The notes: generated by a model from the sequence alone, not told the origin. Shown: positions 11,443 to 39,129, numbered from the stretch's first letter. The stretch: 64,000 nucleotides of DNA from Paratrimastix pyriformis (GCA_027972325.1 JAPMOS010000024.1:456501-520500); one strand, 5' to 3'. Numbers and translations: made by a program.

Positions 11443-11734
11443 TCACCGAGCCTCGAATTCAACGACTGTGGTACGCGTGAGCAACTGGCAGTGTGAACGA
11501 AGACCACAGACCATTCTTCGTCCGCTTCTTGTACATGATACGGTGGCCGCACGCTTTGCAGAAAATATTATCGCGCGGCTTGATCAATGTCTCCGCACCA
11601 CACTCTGAAAGGGGGAAAGTAGGTTGGGCACAAGAACACCAAATCGCCGACGGACCAGCACAGAGATAGGCAACTGGAGGGCGAGCCTCGGGAGCAGGGG
11701 CAGTCTGTTGCTGCACAACAGGTTTCTGTTCCAT
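11443..11734 (-). CDS. RPB12: RNA polymerase I/II/III shared subunit RPABC4 (RPB12)
   Basis: The smallest zinc-binding subunit shared by the three nuclear RNA polymerases, needed for assembly. ATG at 11734, three exons, 64 residues. After a short Gln/Pro/Ala-rich N-terminus comes [13 protein letters not shown] and [16 protein letters not shown], i.e. the two CxxC pairs of the zinc ribbon, then the family's C-terminus as VVEFEAR. The introns are 51 bp (donor GTCCGT, acceptor TTTCAG, splitting Cys-Ala-Glu) and 46 bp (donor GTCTGT, acceptor CACAG). Without removing both, the protein loses its second zinc ligand and its C-terminus, so this gene calibrates the splice signals used for the rest of the window. 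Confidence 0.96.
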
Positions 11735-11790
11735 AGTGTCAGACGCTCCTTGGCAAGCGGTGCTATTTTTCGGATACGAGACGCCGGCAA
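11735..11790. promoter_or_regulatory. 56-bp divergent promoter region
   Basis: It separates the start codons of RPB12 (minus) and the phosphatase-like gene (plus). No motif is recognised; inferred from geometry. Confidence 0.4.
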
Positions 11791-12648
11791 ATGAAGCTCA
11801 GGAGAAGCATCTTTCATCTTTTCGCCCTTTTTGCTGTCTCAGTGACAGCTTCAAAACTTATTGATTACCTGGTCCCAGGGCGTGTCCAATTAGTGGATTC
11901 GAACATGTTCGCATTTCTCTTCCGTGGTAACACTCCTCTTACGCATACGGCCCTTTGTGCTGAAGAGCAGACATTCGATGAACGTGCTTTGGATCTAGTC
12001 TTGAGGCAGCGGATCGCTGAAGCGAGGCATTTCAACTTCACCCAGTCTTACTTTCTCTTTGATCTCTCCTTCGTGAACCCCTCAACTGACTGTCCTGACT
12101 TGCACGATTTGGAACGTGAAAAGGAGTATGTTGCTGCCCACCCATCGACCACCGAATTATGGAATTTAATCCTTCGCGGAGACCAGGATGATCCCTTTAC
12201 CCTTCCGGTGCCGGAGCGGATGGAGAGAGTCTGTTCGTCTTGGTGGGGGTCAACACGACTCTCTGTTCTGCCAACAGGCGAAAAATCTGTCGAGTTGGCA
12301 AGTTGATAACCTGCCAGCTAACGTTGAACGTGTTTTTTCACTGCTCCACCGACCTGGTCCCACTCCCACCTTTCCGTTGATCATCTATGGCCACTGCGAA
12401 CAAGGTCTGCTCGGAATCCTTTGGTGGACTCTACTTTACGCGGCGGGGGTGGTGCAGGCTGGGATCGCACCGGCCAATTCATGGGGAGCTACGCGATGGC
12501 TCACCTGAATATGACTCGGGCCTCCGTGATCGAATGGAACGAGAGTATCAAGGGCGGTCCGATTATGGCCAAGCACCAGCGCTCGCTCGACTGGTACTGT
12601 TTTTACCTGGAGGCCAACAGGTTGGCCGCGCCCCGGTGCAACGATTGA
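11791..12648 (+). CDS. Secreted tyrosine/dual-specificity phosphatase-like protein
   Basis: ATG at 11791 opens a signal peptide ([20 protein letters not shown]), so the protein should enter the secretory route. Three exons: the first ends VPERMER before donor GTCTGT (12229). The second (from 12279) is [20 protein letters not shown] and ends within HCEQG. The third (from 12459) completes the active-site signature as [18 protein letters not shown], a CX5R loop followed by Thr as in Cys-dependent phosphatases. It then reads [13 protein letters not shown] and stops at 12648. The nucleophile Cys and the Arg are separated by an intron, so the motif only appears after splicing. Substrate unknown: phosphoprotein, lipid or inositol phosphate are all possible. 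A secreted or luminal location is unusual for this fold. Confidence 0.75.
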
Positions 12649-12873
12649 GTTGTGGCAAATGGGCTTGAAACATCTTGTTATATTTTTTCTCTCTTCATTA
12701 TTATATAATTTTTCAAAAACGCTCGAGTGATTACAAATCGAACGAAGCGTAGGATCTCTTTCTCGAGGATCAGTATACCTCTCCGAACCAAAGGCTGCAC
12801 CCTCACGAGCGTGGGTCGTGGTTCACTTCCGGCGGCTCGGCGTCTTGCACCAGCGCCACACTCTCAGAAAAAA

Positions 12874-14397
12874 ATGCCAGGACACGGCGGCGGAGGCGGC
12901 CACAGCGGAGGTGGTTCACATTCGTATTCATCCAGTAGCCGGAGTGGTCGTCGTGGCGGCAAGTCGGATCCACAAGCGTTTATTCTCAGTTTGGGGTTCG
13001 TTGTTCCTTCCATTCAGTTCCACACGCGCCCCCGTCAATAGTACAACGGCTTACCTGTGCACTTTTATCTTTACACTCTGCTTTGTGTCTTGGCCCACGA
13101 ATTTGCAAGCAACTCTCGATCTGGAGCCAGGACAACAAATTCTGGTTCCCATCGGCGGATACCTTGCGTACAGGCTCGATGCTGCGGAAGGGACGACGAG
13201 TTACCTTTTTGATGCGAATCCTCGCCCATCCTCAATCGGAGTGTGCACCACTTCGGTTGATACATACCAATTTGCGCTTCGTCTGTGTCGACTTGCCGGC
13301 GTTTTCCGCACTGTCCCTTGTCCTCGCTCAATAGCCAGCTACAACTACGAATATTATTCGTATTTTTTGACCGCTGGAACCACCGGTTCGTTTCGCACCC
13401 CTGTGCAAGTTATTTCCTCATTCCCCTGTCCGCCGCCACAGTCTCCTTCTCGTGGAGTTTCTCCGGCTCGATGTATTTTGGGATCTACCGGGGTGTGCTC
13501 GACAAGGACAATCGGGTGACCCGGTATCCAGGCCCCACCGGCACCGGCGCATTCACGGTTCCTGCTGGTCTGCGTCTCCCGCTGCCTGTCGTCCCCAGAG
13601 GGTGATATCCACGCCTCGTAGACGACCTCTACTTCTTCGAGGCTGACAGCACCAGCACGGGCACGAACGTGGGGACGTACACTCTGCAGATTACTCGACC
13701 TCGGGTCCGTTCCCCTTCCGTTCCACCGTGCCGAGTCGATCTCACCCCGTCGTCGATCCCGTCGAGCCCGTTGTGTATCTTACCCCTGTCGTGTATCTCC
13801 CCATGCGTTGCGTATCTCACCCCCATGCGTTGCGTATCTCACCTCCATGCGTTGCGTATCTCACCCCCGTCTCCAGTACGACGTGCCGAGCACGGCCGAG
13901 GTCCTGAGCGGCAGCTCCCAGGGCAAGCCCGCCTCGTCTTCGTCCTACCTGCTGGTGACGCCCCCGCATGATGCCTGCGACCCCAAGGTCTCCATCCCCA
14001 CCCTCCCGTCCTCACCACGACCTCCTTGTTTTTTTTGTTTCTCACGCTGTCTTTCTCACCCCTGGGGGCGGGGGCACACACACGCACACAGTACTGCAAG
14101 ATCACGGTGGTGCTGTACGCCAGCCAGGTGGCCCTGATCATCGTCTGCGTCATGTGCGGCGTCTGCGGGGTCCTGGTGGTCGTCTGGTGGTGGCTGGCCC
14201 TGTGCTTCCTGCCCAGCCGCAAGGAGAAGCGCGCGGCGGCGGCCAAGGCGGCAGCAGCAGCCGCGGCGGCGAGTCCGACACCCGTGGCCGCTCCCACCCC
14301 TGACGCCGCTCCGACCCCTGTGGTGGCTCCCACCCCGGCCCCCATCGGCATCGGCACGGGCATGTCCCTGGGGAAGATCTCCGTCGACCTGGTCTAA
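12874..14397 (+). CDS. Membrane protein with C-terminal TM and Ala/Pro tail
   Basis: I do not recognise the family. Exon 1 (ATG 12874) is a Gly/His/Ser-rich cytoplasmic-type start (MPGHGGGGGHSGGG). Next comes a hydrophobic segment (TTAYLCTFIFTLCFVSW), then a beta-rich part (LDLEPGQQILVPIGGYLAYR). Further exons read FSWSFSGSMYFGIYRGVLD, DDLYFFEADSTSTGTNVGTY (13621-13704, donor GTCCGT) and YDVPSTAEVLSGSSQGK (13877-13986, donor GTCTCC). The last exon (from about 14095) has a strong TM helix (VALIIVCVMCGVCGVLVVVW), a basic stop-transfer RKEKR, poly-Ala, TPVAAPTP repeats and the end GKISVDLV. Joins between 12990 and 13450 are uncertain; one would need a 22-bp intron. Probable cell-surface or endomembrane protein. 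Confidence 0.58.
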
Positions 14398-14763
14398 ATC
14401 ACCCCCCAGACCAGGTGGACCAGGGCCATTGACCCTATGACCGTCACTATGACCACGAAAAGGGTCCCGTCGCCGGTGATTTTTCTGCGGCCTTTTTTCC
14501 GAGCAGCAGCCTTGTCCGGAATCCAACCCAACCCAACCCAACCCAACCCAACCCAACCCAACCCAACCCCAAGTGGGTCGCGTGTGCGCTGACACCTCCT
14601 CCTTTCCTCCCTCTCCCTTGGCTGCGAGTGTTCTTAATCCTTATTGTGTTTTGTGATGTTGATGTTTCACAGGCTGGCTGGTGCGGGACCGGGTTTTATG
14701 CCTTCCATTATTCGGCTCACTCATCTTCGGATGCCCGGGATCCCCCCCTGCTTCTCCTTTGAG

Positions 14764-14798
<35 letters not shown>

Positions 14799-15614
14799 AC
14801 GAGTGGAGTGAAAATGACAATTGATTGAGATCCGATTGTTTGTGCGACCCTTCACCTTTTCCTTTTTTTACGCAAAAAAAAAAACAAGGTGAGGCCCCGG
14901 GCGGCACGTCCGCCCGTCATCAAGCACATCATATCGCACGCAGATCCATCCCATGGAACACGAACGAGCCCACACCCGACCCGCAAACGTCGGGTGGGAC
15001 GAAGATGCAAACGGCCCAAGGCGAAGCCCCCCCAGACACCGACACCGACACACTGAGATTGACCAGAAACAGACAAACAGACAAAAACTCGCAGTACAAA
15101 TCACAAACACGCGGCGTCAGATCGCCAGGCCAGCGCCGGCCAGTCACGTTCTGACGACCCACGAGAGAATTCGGGGCGCGCGGTTCTGCGCCGCCCCCCA
15201 CACCGCACACAGGGTGTGCGTTGAAAATCAAAAAGCAAGAGGGCTTCCCCACGCCCAACCGAGCGCACAACAGCAGGCAAGGAGACAGACAGACACAGAG
15301 AATGTGCAGCGTGCGCAGCGGCGCACAGCGAGTGCAGGGAACGCACAGCACAGCGAACGCACAGCGGCGCACAGAGAGAACGCACAGAGAGAACGCACAG
15401 AGAGAACGCACAGAGACCGTCAGCGACACAAACCACGACACAGAGCGCGCATCATCCCACCTGTTGCAACAGCCCAAAAGCAACCCGAACCGATCCAAAG
15501 AACGGTCTCAGACCGCCCACCACAAACAGCTCGTCCAGCAGGCAGACGAAAAACAGATCGACGGCAACTCCATGTGGGAATGGGAGGGGAGGGGAGGGAG
15601 GGAGGGAGGGAATG
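14398..15614. other. Convergent intergenic region with simple repeats
   Basis: It lies between the ends of two convergent genes. It holds a 50-bp AACCC array (14522-14571), a 30-odd C run (14768-14799) and a purine-rich zone of CACAGAGAGAACG units (15290-15420). No frame here has a recognisable domain. Confidence 0.6.
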
Positions 15615-31410
<15,796 letters not shown>

Positions 31411-31717
31411 TTTACATGAGATCGAGGACAGCTCGAGGCGGGCGCAGCTAATCTCAAAAGCAAGGCAAAGGGCTGAAGAAGTGTCTCGGTTATATAATAT
31501 ATCGAATGCTGTGGAGGAAAGTCAGCCCCGCGATGAGATCCGATTTCGATGTCAATCATCCAAACCAATTCTTGATTTTCCTTGCCTATTGGGACACCTG
31601 TGCTGCTTTTTTGAGTGCGAGACGAGAGCAGTCTCGAGGCACAGGTCAAGAAAAACGGCCTTGACAGAAGAGAGCGGGTTTCACCAGGCGAGTTTCTCAT
31701 GTCTTGTCTTCGTGCTC

Positions 31718-31841
31718 TGGGGGAAAAACGTGTTGGCCCGGGGACAATGGGGCAATTGCCGGAGAAGAACGATGAAAGGGGTGAGAAGAAAGAAAGAAAG
31801 GGAGGAGAACGATACAAAAGGAAAAGAAGAGGTTTCATTTC
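31718..31841 (-). mobile_element. LINE 3' terminal fragment (severely 5'-truncated)
   Basis: Nearly the same 124 bp occurs at 41183-41310, where it forms the 3' untranslated end of the LINE. Both copies end at the same point (ACGTTTTTCCCCCA in LINE sense), as expected for insertions primed at a fixed 3' end. Confidence 0.8.
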
Positions 31842-31861
31842 GATCGTGCTCTCACCTCCTT

Positions 31862-31915
31862 CTTCGTTCTTCTCCGGCAATTGCCCCATTGTCCCCGAGC
31901 CAACCCGTTCTCCCC
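31862..31915 (+). mobile_element. Inverted partial LINE 3' fragment
   Basis: About 50 bp of the same terminus in opposite orientation (TTCTCCGGCAATTGCCCCAT), 20 bp after the first fragment. Together they can form a hairpin. Confidence 0.75.
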
Positions 31916-32363
31916 CCCCCCCCCCCCCCCCCGTGCTGCTTCATCGTGGTCCACGAGTCTGCTGGGTGCAGGCAGCGCCGAGCCGTGTCGTGCCACCACC
32001 ACCCTTGGAGAACAGTCGGTCAGTCTTGTGTTGGCCAAGTCATTGCTCATCGGCAGGTTCGGCTGGTCGTTCTCGGTCTCCTCTTCTCCTCCTTCCTCCT
32101 CCTCCTCCTTCTTCTTCTTCTTCTTTCACCGGCGCAAAATTTCGACCATCTGCTCGTATTTCGCAAAAACAACGGCGAACCCAAGGGAGAAGAAGAGGAA
32201 AACGGGGAAGCTGTGCCGCCAATCCGAAAAACACCGAAAAAAATGGTTTGTAAAATCCACCACCCAGGCCGAATTCGCACACGAGAACCTCGTGTGTGTG
32301 TGCCAGTCAATACAAAGAAGGAGAAGGTGTGTCAAAGCGGACGCGCGGCTGGAGGCACGGGGC

Positions 32364-34374
32364 TCAAGCGGTCGGGGCGGGCGGGGCGGATGGGGCGGAT
32401 GGGGCGGTGGCGACGACGAGGGTGGCCGGAGCGAGGGGAGACGGCATGCCTGGGGCACCTGCTTGTTGTTGCTGCTGCTGTGGTTGCTGTGGTTGCTGCG
32501 GGTGGTGTGGTGTGGGGTGGTGAGACGGCAAATGAAAACGTGCCGATTGATCGGGGGATGGGTCTCACACACGACAAACAGATTTTCGACCGAGACGGAC
32601 CATCACCATGCCAGCGGGCATCATGGGCATGGGCATTGGGGCCATGGTCATGGCCATAGGGGCTGCCCCCTGGGGTGCGGCAGACTGTCCCGCCTGGAAG
32701 GCGGCGACCGCACGGGCCGCCTGGGCGGCTGCCATCATGCTGGCCATCTGGGAGACGGGGCATGGGGGGCAAGGGGCAAGGGGCAGAGGCAGGGGGGTGA
32801 AGAGGGATTCGGTCGAGTCGGAGCGGAATGGGCATACCCAATAAAAATATGGGACAACAGAAGAAAAATCCCATAATTTGCTGGCAGTGCGCCTGGGGTC
32901 AAAAAGACGGAAACCTCCCGCAGGCAGACCTGGGCTTGCTGCATGGCCGCTTGCTGCTGCTGCTGCTGCTGCTGAGCGGCATGTGCGGCGGCGGCGGCCT
33001 GGGCGATGGCGTCGGCTGTCCCTGCGCTGGTCTGATGCTGCAGCTGCGAGCAGCAACAAAGCGCGCGAGTTGTGTGGGTGTCAGTATACAGAAGGAGAAG
33101 GAGCAGCAGCGCGGGGCTGTGTGTTGCGTCAACCCAGAGAGGGGAATGTGTGCGCGTGCGTAACCAATCATCACCATCATCACCATCATCAATCACCATC
33201 CCAGCAGTATCAGGGGCACGGACCTGGGGGCTGCCAGCGATGGCCACACGGGCCATCATCGCCACAGGGGCGAAGCCCTGCAGGACGGGCGGTGGGGGAG
33301 AGGGAGCGGGATGTGAGTGGTGGCAGCCACAAACATGCACATGCACACAGACACCTCCACGCGCCCGACCGCTCATCAGACGCAGCTCCCCCACACACAC
33401 ACACACACGAGACACACTCGAACACCATTCACAGACCAGGCCGGCGGGTGCGGGAGCGGGCGCAGCCTGCGGGGGCATGGTGATGGTGACCGTTGTCGTT
33501 GTCGCAGTGGCCGGGGGGCCGCGGCGGGCTGCCGCTTGGGGTTCGGCACGAAGCCGCGCTGGCTCATGTAGCCGAGAAGCTGTGGGGGTCATTCTCCGCG
33601 TTGCGTGCTCTTGTGCGGGACGGGGGGGAAGGGAAGGGTGGCGAGTGGCGAACCTGGCCGGGGACCTCGGCCATCGTCTCGCTGGTCAGCCGCGACAGGT
33701 TGGCGCATTGGTTGAAGGGCACAAACTGCAAAACAGAAAGAAAAAGATGATGCGTCGGCCGGGAATTGAACCCGGGTCACCACGATGGCAACGTGATATT
33801 CTACCACTAGACCACCGACGCTCGATAGGAAAATATACAGTGGCCCCGTGGTGGGCTGCCTTCCAGTACCCCCCATCGCCAGTTCAGAAGGGGGGGGGGG
33901 GGGAATGCACAGGTCTCCCTTTCCCCTTCGGTTCGCCACACAGGGTTCCCGCGAAGGACAATCCGAATCATGATCGAAGCCGGACAAACCTGGACAATGT
34001 CGCGCACGGCCGCGCGGCCCGTGTCGTCCCGCAGCACGCCGCCGTCCCCGTCGAGCACGGACATGGTGCTGAAGTCGGCCTGCGGCAAGGTCCAAACCAA
34101 CCCACAGGAAGCACAGCAGCAGAAAATCAGGTCAGCCACATCCTCTGCATACAACAATTAAAAAAAAGAAAAAATACAAAAAAGGGAGAAGCCGCGGGCC
34201 CCGCCGACCCGGGGAAAAAAAAATCTGTGGCCCCAAAAATAATGCTCAGCCACATCCCATGACAAATGCAATTTTTTCTCCAAAAAAACACCATGGTGGT
34301 GGTGGTGGTGGTGGTGGTGGTGGTGGTGGTGGTGGTGGTGGTGGTGGTGGTGGTGGTGGTGGGGTGGGGGGGGG

Positions 34375-34405
<31 letters not shown>

Positions 34406-35192
34406 AGGAGGCCGGACATTGCCCACGCCGATGATGACGATGGACAGGGGCAGGGCGGATGCGGCGACGATGGCGCGGATGGTCTGGGCGGTGTCGGTGA
34501 TGGCCCCGTCGGTGATGATCAGCAGCACGAAGTACTTCTGCTGCTGCTGGGTCTGGTACTGCGCGGCGTACTCGGAGGCCTTGCGGATGACCTGGGCGGG
34601 TGGGGTGGGGGCGGAGGGCCAGAAGGAGGAGGAGGAGAAGAAGAAGAAGAAGAAGAAGAAGAGAAAGGGAGCAGATGAGGCGGCGGGGAGTCAAACGATC
34701 TAACGCACGGTGCTGCCAAAAGCCACAACACGTTGCCCACCCACATCCACCCATCCACCACATCCACCCACCCCCCGCCCACACAGACAGGCAGCAGATA
34801 TCACCCCACACACACACCCGTACGGACCTCGGCGAAGTTGGTGGGGCCGTAGAGCTGCACCGTGCGGATGGCCTGGTCATAGGCCTGCGCATCGCATCGC
34901 ATCATCCCCAAAAAAATGGAAGGCCCGTAGAATATAACCCCAAGGTCGTGTGGATGACCCCCCAAGGTCAAAAAGGGACCCCAGCCCCAAGGCCAAGCGG
35001 ATGCAACCCCAAGGCCAATGCCCCGAGGCCAAGCGGATGCAACCCCAAGGTCATCAGAACCCTCCCCCCGACCCCCCGACCCCGACCCCCACTCCGCCCC
35101 TCTGACCAGCCCCACTCCGCCCCTGCCGGCTGACGGACCTGGAGCATCCCGGGGACCCCCACCACCTCAGGCTGCCCGGATGAGCATAAGTA

Positions 35193-35224
<32 letters not shown>

Positions 35225-38200
35225 CGGGAGGCGCGGCAGTGGTGGGGCGCGCGAGGTGGGCGGGGCGGGACAGACGTCCATGAGAAACCAGCCTCACAGA
35301 CACGGACCCCACGGGGGGGGCACAAAACACAGACACCGAGCCCATGGGTGGCACAGGGGGGGGGGGGGGGGGGGGTGAGATGGGCACGAAGGGGCGCTCG
35401 GCGCGGAGGCGCATTGGGTCGACCACCGATGGAGGAAAGACAGACGGACAGCACGAGCAAGGAGGGCCATGGACAGGGGGACAGAACAGGGGAAAAGCAG
35501 GACAGGAGGGCAGGACAGGGGACTGGACAGGAGGGCGGGGGGGCAGGGGCACATCGGTCGAGGCGGACCCGCTGGGGGTTGAAGTTGAGGGGGAAGCAGT
35601 GGGACACCTCACCTGTGGGCAGCTTCCGCCGAAGGGCTGGGGGAGGGGGGAGGGGAGGAGGGAGGAGGAGACGCAGGGGAATGGTGACGACACGACGACA
35701 TGCCATCCGGCGAGCGGAATCCGCGGTCCCTTCGCAGGCACGGCACCTCTTCTGCGAGGCGCAACCGAAAACTACTCGCGGATGCTGCTTTGGGGGTGGA
35801 TGGATGGACTCGCGGGGTGTCGTCCCATTGGACCCATTGGGATGTCGTTACAGGGGGGAATGTCGACCCAGGGGATGTCGACCCAGGGGGGAATTTCGAC
35901 CCAGGGGGGAATGTCGACCCGGGTGAATGTCGACCCGGGTGAATGTCGACCCGGGTGAATGGCGACCCAACAGGGGAATGTAGACCCGGGGGGAATGCCG
36001 ACGGACCGGGACGAGCCCATCCGAGTCGTAGGGCACCATGATCGAGCCCACCGCCCCGACGGCCTGCTGGTAGGGGTTCTGCCCGGGTCCCAGCATGCAG
36101 TGCAGGCTGTCCGGCTGCAGGGGGGGCCTGCAGGGGATCACAACAAAAGGATGGCCGGGGATGGTGTGTGTGGTCTGTGTCAAACCGAAAGGGGAAAGCA
36201 GGAGCGAAGAGCTGGGTGGTGTGCGTTGGACAGAAGCAGAAGGAAGAAGGTGTTGTGTTGTGTTGTATCGTGTTGTATTGTATTGTATTGTATTGTGTGG
36301 GGGGTGATGCACTGCGATCTGGCCGCACGCGTGCCAAGGCGTGTGTCATGTCGCGTCAGACAGGCGTGTGGGCAGGGCCGCCCAAACGGTGGGGGATATG
36401 CGCGCGTGGGGCACCACGCGGTGAGCGCCGGTCCGGCGGACTTGTTGGAGGCCGTGAAATCGACGGCCACCAGGAGGCTCAGCTCGCAGCCGCCCGAGAG
36501 GTAGTCCAGGAAGCTGCCATACAATGTGTGTGTGTGTGTGCGCGTGTTGGAAAGAAGCAGAATGAAGAAGGGCGCAGGTGAGAGGGTGTCCAGGAAGCGG
36601 CATCAGAGACGCGCGTTGCGCGCGTGTGCGTGCGTTGTGCGATGATGACGGCAGACAGACAGGGGGGCAGACAGACAGGGGGGCAGACAGACAGGGGGGC
36701 AGACAGACAGGGGGGCAGACAAGGGGAAATCTGCACAAGAGGCACAGACACGGGCACAGGCACAGACACGGGCACAGGCACAGATACAGATGGGCAGATA
36801 GACACCACCGGCAGACACCAGCAGACACCGCGACAGAGAGAGACCCATGCACACGACGGACCTGGGGATCTGCACGACCTCCAGCTTGGTCAGGGTCAGG
36901 ACACCCGAGTTGACGTACTTGCTGCCCTTCTTGGCCTGGATCTGAGCGGGGGATGGAAATGAGGGGTGATGATGACACCGCAGCGTGGCCATCCTTCGTG
37001 ATGGGCGATGCCGATGCCGAGAGACAGGTCATGGGGACGATGTCGATGTCGATGTGATTGGGAGAGAATGCGGGTGCGCTGAGGCGGGGGGCGAAGGACC
37101 CAGGGGATGGAGCCACAGATGTGTGTGCGGGCCCCAGGGGATGAAGGAGCATCGGAGATGCGGACAGGGGGGGGGGGGGGGAGGGGGGGGGGACGGACCT
37201 GGCGGTTGATCAGCGGGATCTGGACGCCGACCCGCAGCTGGGACATCGAGGTCTGGCGGATGGACGGAAGAAAGCGATGGTGGTGAAGATGGTGGCGGTT
37301 GGGGCGGCGCGGGCGGGCGGGCGGGCGGGCGGGCGGGCAGGCTAGGCGGGGCGGGGATCGGCAGGGGCAGGGGTGCGGACGACGGCCTGCCCGATCAGCT
37401 CGGCCTCGCTGGACTTGTTCCAGTCGAAGACCTCGATCAGGAAGGGCGCCTCCAGGTTGCCCCCGCACAGCTGGGTGGGCGGGTGGGTGGCAGATGGATT
37501 TTTGAAGAGGGAGGCGGCAAGGGCCAGGGAGGCATGCCGTGCTTCGGGTGGGCAGGCACGTTTGTCTGTGTGGAGCGTAGTTGTGCCTTGTCTGCTGTCT
37601 CCGAACCGAGGTGGCTGTTGCCTGATGCATGTCTTGGCTCGGCTGTTGTCTCGAGTGATTCCCGGCTCCTCCTCCAGTCCCCCCATTCCCCCGCTCTTCG
37701 TGTCTGGGGACAGCGGACCTTCCCCAGGGGAACCTGGAAATCGGGCCAGTCCGGGTCCAGGGTCTTCATCACCGGGTTCGACTGCCCCCCGGAGATATCG
37801 ACAAAGTGCACCGCGCCAGAACAGCAGAAAAGAAAAATTGAACGAATGCGTCGGGCCAGCTGCCGGTGCTGCTTTTGGTGGGGGGTGATGCAGACCCTGT
37901 AAACTGCAACAGGCTGGTTCTGCTGCAGCCTGGAAAACACAAAGAACGGGTCCGATTTCCCAAAGAAGTCCTATGGACAAAGAAGACGTCGCCCCGCCGA
38001 CCATCAAATGATGGGGGCCAAACCTTCTTGTCCAAATGTGCGCCTTGCATGTGGATCCGAGCCACTTGATTGCACGAGGCAACCTCGGAGCCAAGCAGGG
38101 TGATCACACCATTCTTGGGACGGGCTGGATTGGAGATGGAAATGTTCTGGGCATTGCCGAGGCCCACCAGCTTGCCAATGGTCGTTTCGGCAGATCCAAT

Positions 38201-38548
38201 CAGCTCTTGATCTGCCAAGGTGGTGGTGGCATGATCCCAATCGTAAAGAACCACCCGAATGGGCTGAACTTGTTCAAAGCAGTAAGGAATGACGAATGAT
38301 TTGACGAAGCGCGGATTCTTTGAAAACCGTTATGATGCCCTTGAAAGAAAGGTTGGTGAACAGACCAAACTGTCAGAGATGACTTCAGTCCGGCCAACTT
38401 CGGCCCAGTTTGGGCTTCCGGTCGGCTTCATGTACAACACTGCGCATGGGTCGGTTTTCGAGCTGACATCAAGGTTTGGAAGCTCCCGTGCGCTGATGGA
38501 GATTTCATAAAGAGTGCTCGGCTCAGCAGAAGTTGGTGGGAGTTGCAT
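32364..38548 (-). CDS. Copine: two C2 domains, vWA/copine domain, Gln/Pro/Ala tail
   Basis: Calcium-dependent phospholipid-binding protein expected at membranes on Ca2+ rise. Exon 1 (ATG 38548, donor GTCTGT at 38365) starts C2A: YEISISARELPNLDVSSKTD, with the Asp loop, and WAEVGRTEV. C2A continues VLYDWDHATTTLADQELIG. C2B has GGQSNPVMKTLDPDWPDFQV and IEVFDWNKSSEAELIGQ. The copine/vWA part reads LLVAVDFTASNKSAGP (MIDAS-like DxTxS), SLHCMLGPGQNPYQQAV, HCFPLNFNPQR, YFVLLIITDGAITDTAQTI and FVPFNQCANLSRLTSET. It then extends past the usual end (QLLGYMSQRGFVPNPKRQ) with Ala/Gln/Met/Pro-rich exons ending SAPSAPPAPTA. A G6 run at 33513-33518 breaks the frame in the tail. One intron holds tRNA-Gly. 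Confidence 0.92.
33751..33821 (-). tRNA. tRNA-Gly (GCC)
   Basis: 71-nt cloverleaf: the 7-bp acceptor GCGTCGG pairs with CCGACGC, discriminator A. D arm GGTCTAGTGGTAGAAT, anticodon loop TTGCCAT (GCC), T arm with GGTTCAATTCC. A run TCATCTTTTT follows as pol III terminator. It lies in sense orientation inside a 264-bp copine intron (33726-33989, donor GTTTGT, acceptor TTGCAG). Confidence 0.96.
34294..34375. repeat. (GGT)n and poly-G tract
   Basis: About 23 GGT units then a G run, in a copine intron. Confidence 0.95.
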
Positions 38549-39129
38549 TTACGCTGATCGGCTTTGGTGGTAGAGCGGTTGGGTTCTTTCGGGCACAACG
38601 GAACGCGGTTGCAGCCTTTCTTTCTTTCTCGTGTTAGTGCCTCGTTGGCTAACTAGAAGATCACAGTGAAAATTTCACAAAAACTTTTTGGCGGACAAGA
38701 TCACCTTTTGACCGGGAGGCCGCTATGTTGCCAAACGCCAGTAATGTCTTGAGGGAAGACGCCAATGCGTCATTGTTGTGAGAAGACAATTAACTTCCGA
38801 GCCGCCCGCAGTTCCCAGAGTTCGCTCTTTTCGCCAGTGTTGGTCATCTCAGCCCCTGCCCTGACCTGCGGCCAGTCCATCCTCCCATCGTTCGTCGTTC
38901 GGCGGGATCTTACAAAACCAAAAAAAGAGGGAGGAAGGACACCGCAAGAAGTGTAGGCACAATCCACAAGGGAAGCGCCAGTGTCCACCAGGTCTATTTT
39001 GGGCACATCAAGTGACACTTGACTCGCACTCCGTCTGTGCCTGGACCCCTGCGCATGTGGTCTCGTTGGTGGGGATGTGGCAGTCCCGGGGTCACATGGC
39101 GCAGCCACCGATATCACCCAGAGCCCTGG
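38549..39129. other. Copine upstream region; nothing recognised
   Basis: 580 bp between the copine start codon and the inverted-repeat element. Frames are short and unmatched. It presumably contains the copine promoter. Confidence 0.5.

Larger units (their letters stand above)
31411..32363. other. Intergenic region with LINE tail fragments
   Basis: It lies between the 5' end of the receptor gene and the copine stop codon. A TATA-rich stretch at 31490-31503 (TTATATAATATATC) sits about 90 bp upstream of the receptor's first recognised exon and may be its promoter. A LINE 3' fragment and an inverted partial copy occupy 31718-31915, followed by a poly-C run and TTC/CCT tracts. Confidence 0.5.

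Noticed and set aside
14522-14571. AACCC array resembling telomere repeats
   Set aside because: Only about ten copies, internal to the window and flanked by genes; consistent with an ordinary microsatellite.
14929-15498. Cys-rich minus-strand frame
   Set aside because: Arises from CACAGAGAGAACG-type repeats; no splice signals, no domain and no plausible context.
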